Origin: Chloroflexota bacterium
GTDB taxonomy: Bacteria > Chloroflexota > Dehalococcoidia > Lucifugimonadales > Australimonadaceae
Length of the DNA stretch: 6,696 nucleotides
Direction: 5' to 3'
Assembly (NCBI GenBank): GCA_026713505.1
Contig: JAPOOH010000420.1
Location: 1-6,696, forward strand
In this document: piece by piece, positions 6,525-6,696 of the stretch
Layout of the letters: each line of letters starts with the position of its first letter
Numbering within the stretch: the stretch's first letter is position 1
Translations under genes and position numbers: made by a program
The notes under the pieces: generated by a model
Told to the model about the DNA's origin: nothing
Databases searched by the model: none
Seen by the model: only the letters and a program-made list of their open reading frames with translations

Positions 6525-6696
6525 CGACGCATCACGTTGTACAGGCCATCCCAACGGTAGGCTCGTAGCTCCGACAACCGCAGTCGCAGGCTCTCCGGCT
6601 CCCACAGCGGACGCCAGGAACGGCCCAGTATCCCCGAGCGATCCAGCACCGGCCGGCACGAGACCAGCACCGGCACCGTCATCGACCTCATCCCCA
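6509..6696 (-). CDS. Hypothetical protein, C-terminal fragment (runs off the window)
   Basis: A - strand frame is open from the right edge to TGA at 6511-6509, giving at least 60 residues. Codon use is strongly biased to G or C at the third position (many CTG, GTG, CGG, CCG, TCG), which supports real coding. The product is basic and Trp/Arg-containing, ending LRAYRWDGLYNVMRRDGDV. The YRWDGLYNV piece is reminiscent of the YDG segment of SRA-YDG domains (YRYDGLYRV), but with so little sequence this is only a hint. In-frame ATGs at 6691 and 6682 could be starts, but I see no convincing ribosome site, so the gene probably begins outside the window. Its last codons lie inside the 44-bp palindrome. 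Confidence 0.45.
   Translation of the reverse strand, partial: GMRSMTVPVLVSCRPVLDRSGILGRSWRPLWEPESLRLRLSELRAYRWDGLYNVMRRDGDV

Overview
The window is about 6.7 kb of moderately GC-rich bacterial DNA with compact, overlapping genes. No rRNA or tRNA is present to fix the taxon. The HepT remnant, the HTH/inositol-phosphate synthase fusion, the GNAT style and the AlpA-like HTH/coiled-coil gene would fit an environmental Chloroflexota or alphaproteobacterial genome, but this is a weak inference.

Left part (1-2390, + strand): the 3' end of a HepT-type toxin gene (2-166) carries the RX4HXY motif. It is followed by a two-gene operon. The first gene (274-1794) is an inositol-3-phosphate synthase with a Cro/YdaS-like helix-turn-helix domain fused to its N-terminus. 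A TTGACA-type promoter is placed so that the mRNA could start at the ATG. The second gene (1797-2390) is a GNAT acetyltransferase that starts 2 nt after the synthase stop.

Middle part (2391-5856, + strand): a clear TPP (thiamine pyrophosphate) riboswitch (about 2479-2571) leads straight into an intrinsic terminator (2573-2601). After a leader of about 190 nt comes a tightly packed four-gene operon: a HAD-like protein with F in place of the second Asp, a Nudix hydrolase, a canonical HAD phosphatase/mutase-like protein, and an MFS_3-type transporter. Gene junctions are 2-nt gaps or ATGA overlaps, so all four are probably one transcript under thiamine control. No classical thi gene is present. 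The most interesting hypothesis here is that this is an uncharacterised thiamine salvage, transport or damaged-cofactor clean-up operon.

Right part (5857-6696, mostly - strand): this looks accessory. A small HTH plus coiled-coil gene on the - strand is broken by a one-base frameshift in a G run, and its reading frame runs antisense into the transporter gene. Upstream of it lie three copies of a CTGACACGTC word, two of them forming a perfect inverted repeat. A perfect 44-bp palindrome (6481-6524) follows, and it covers the 3' end of another - strand gene that leaves the window.
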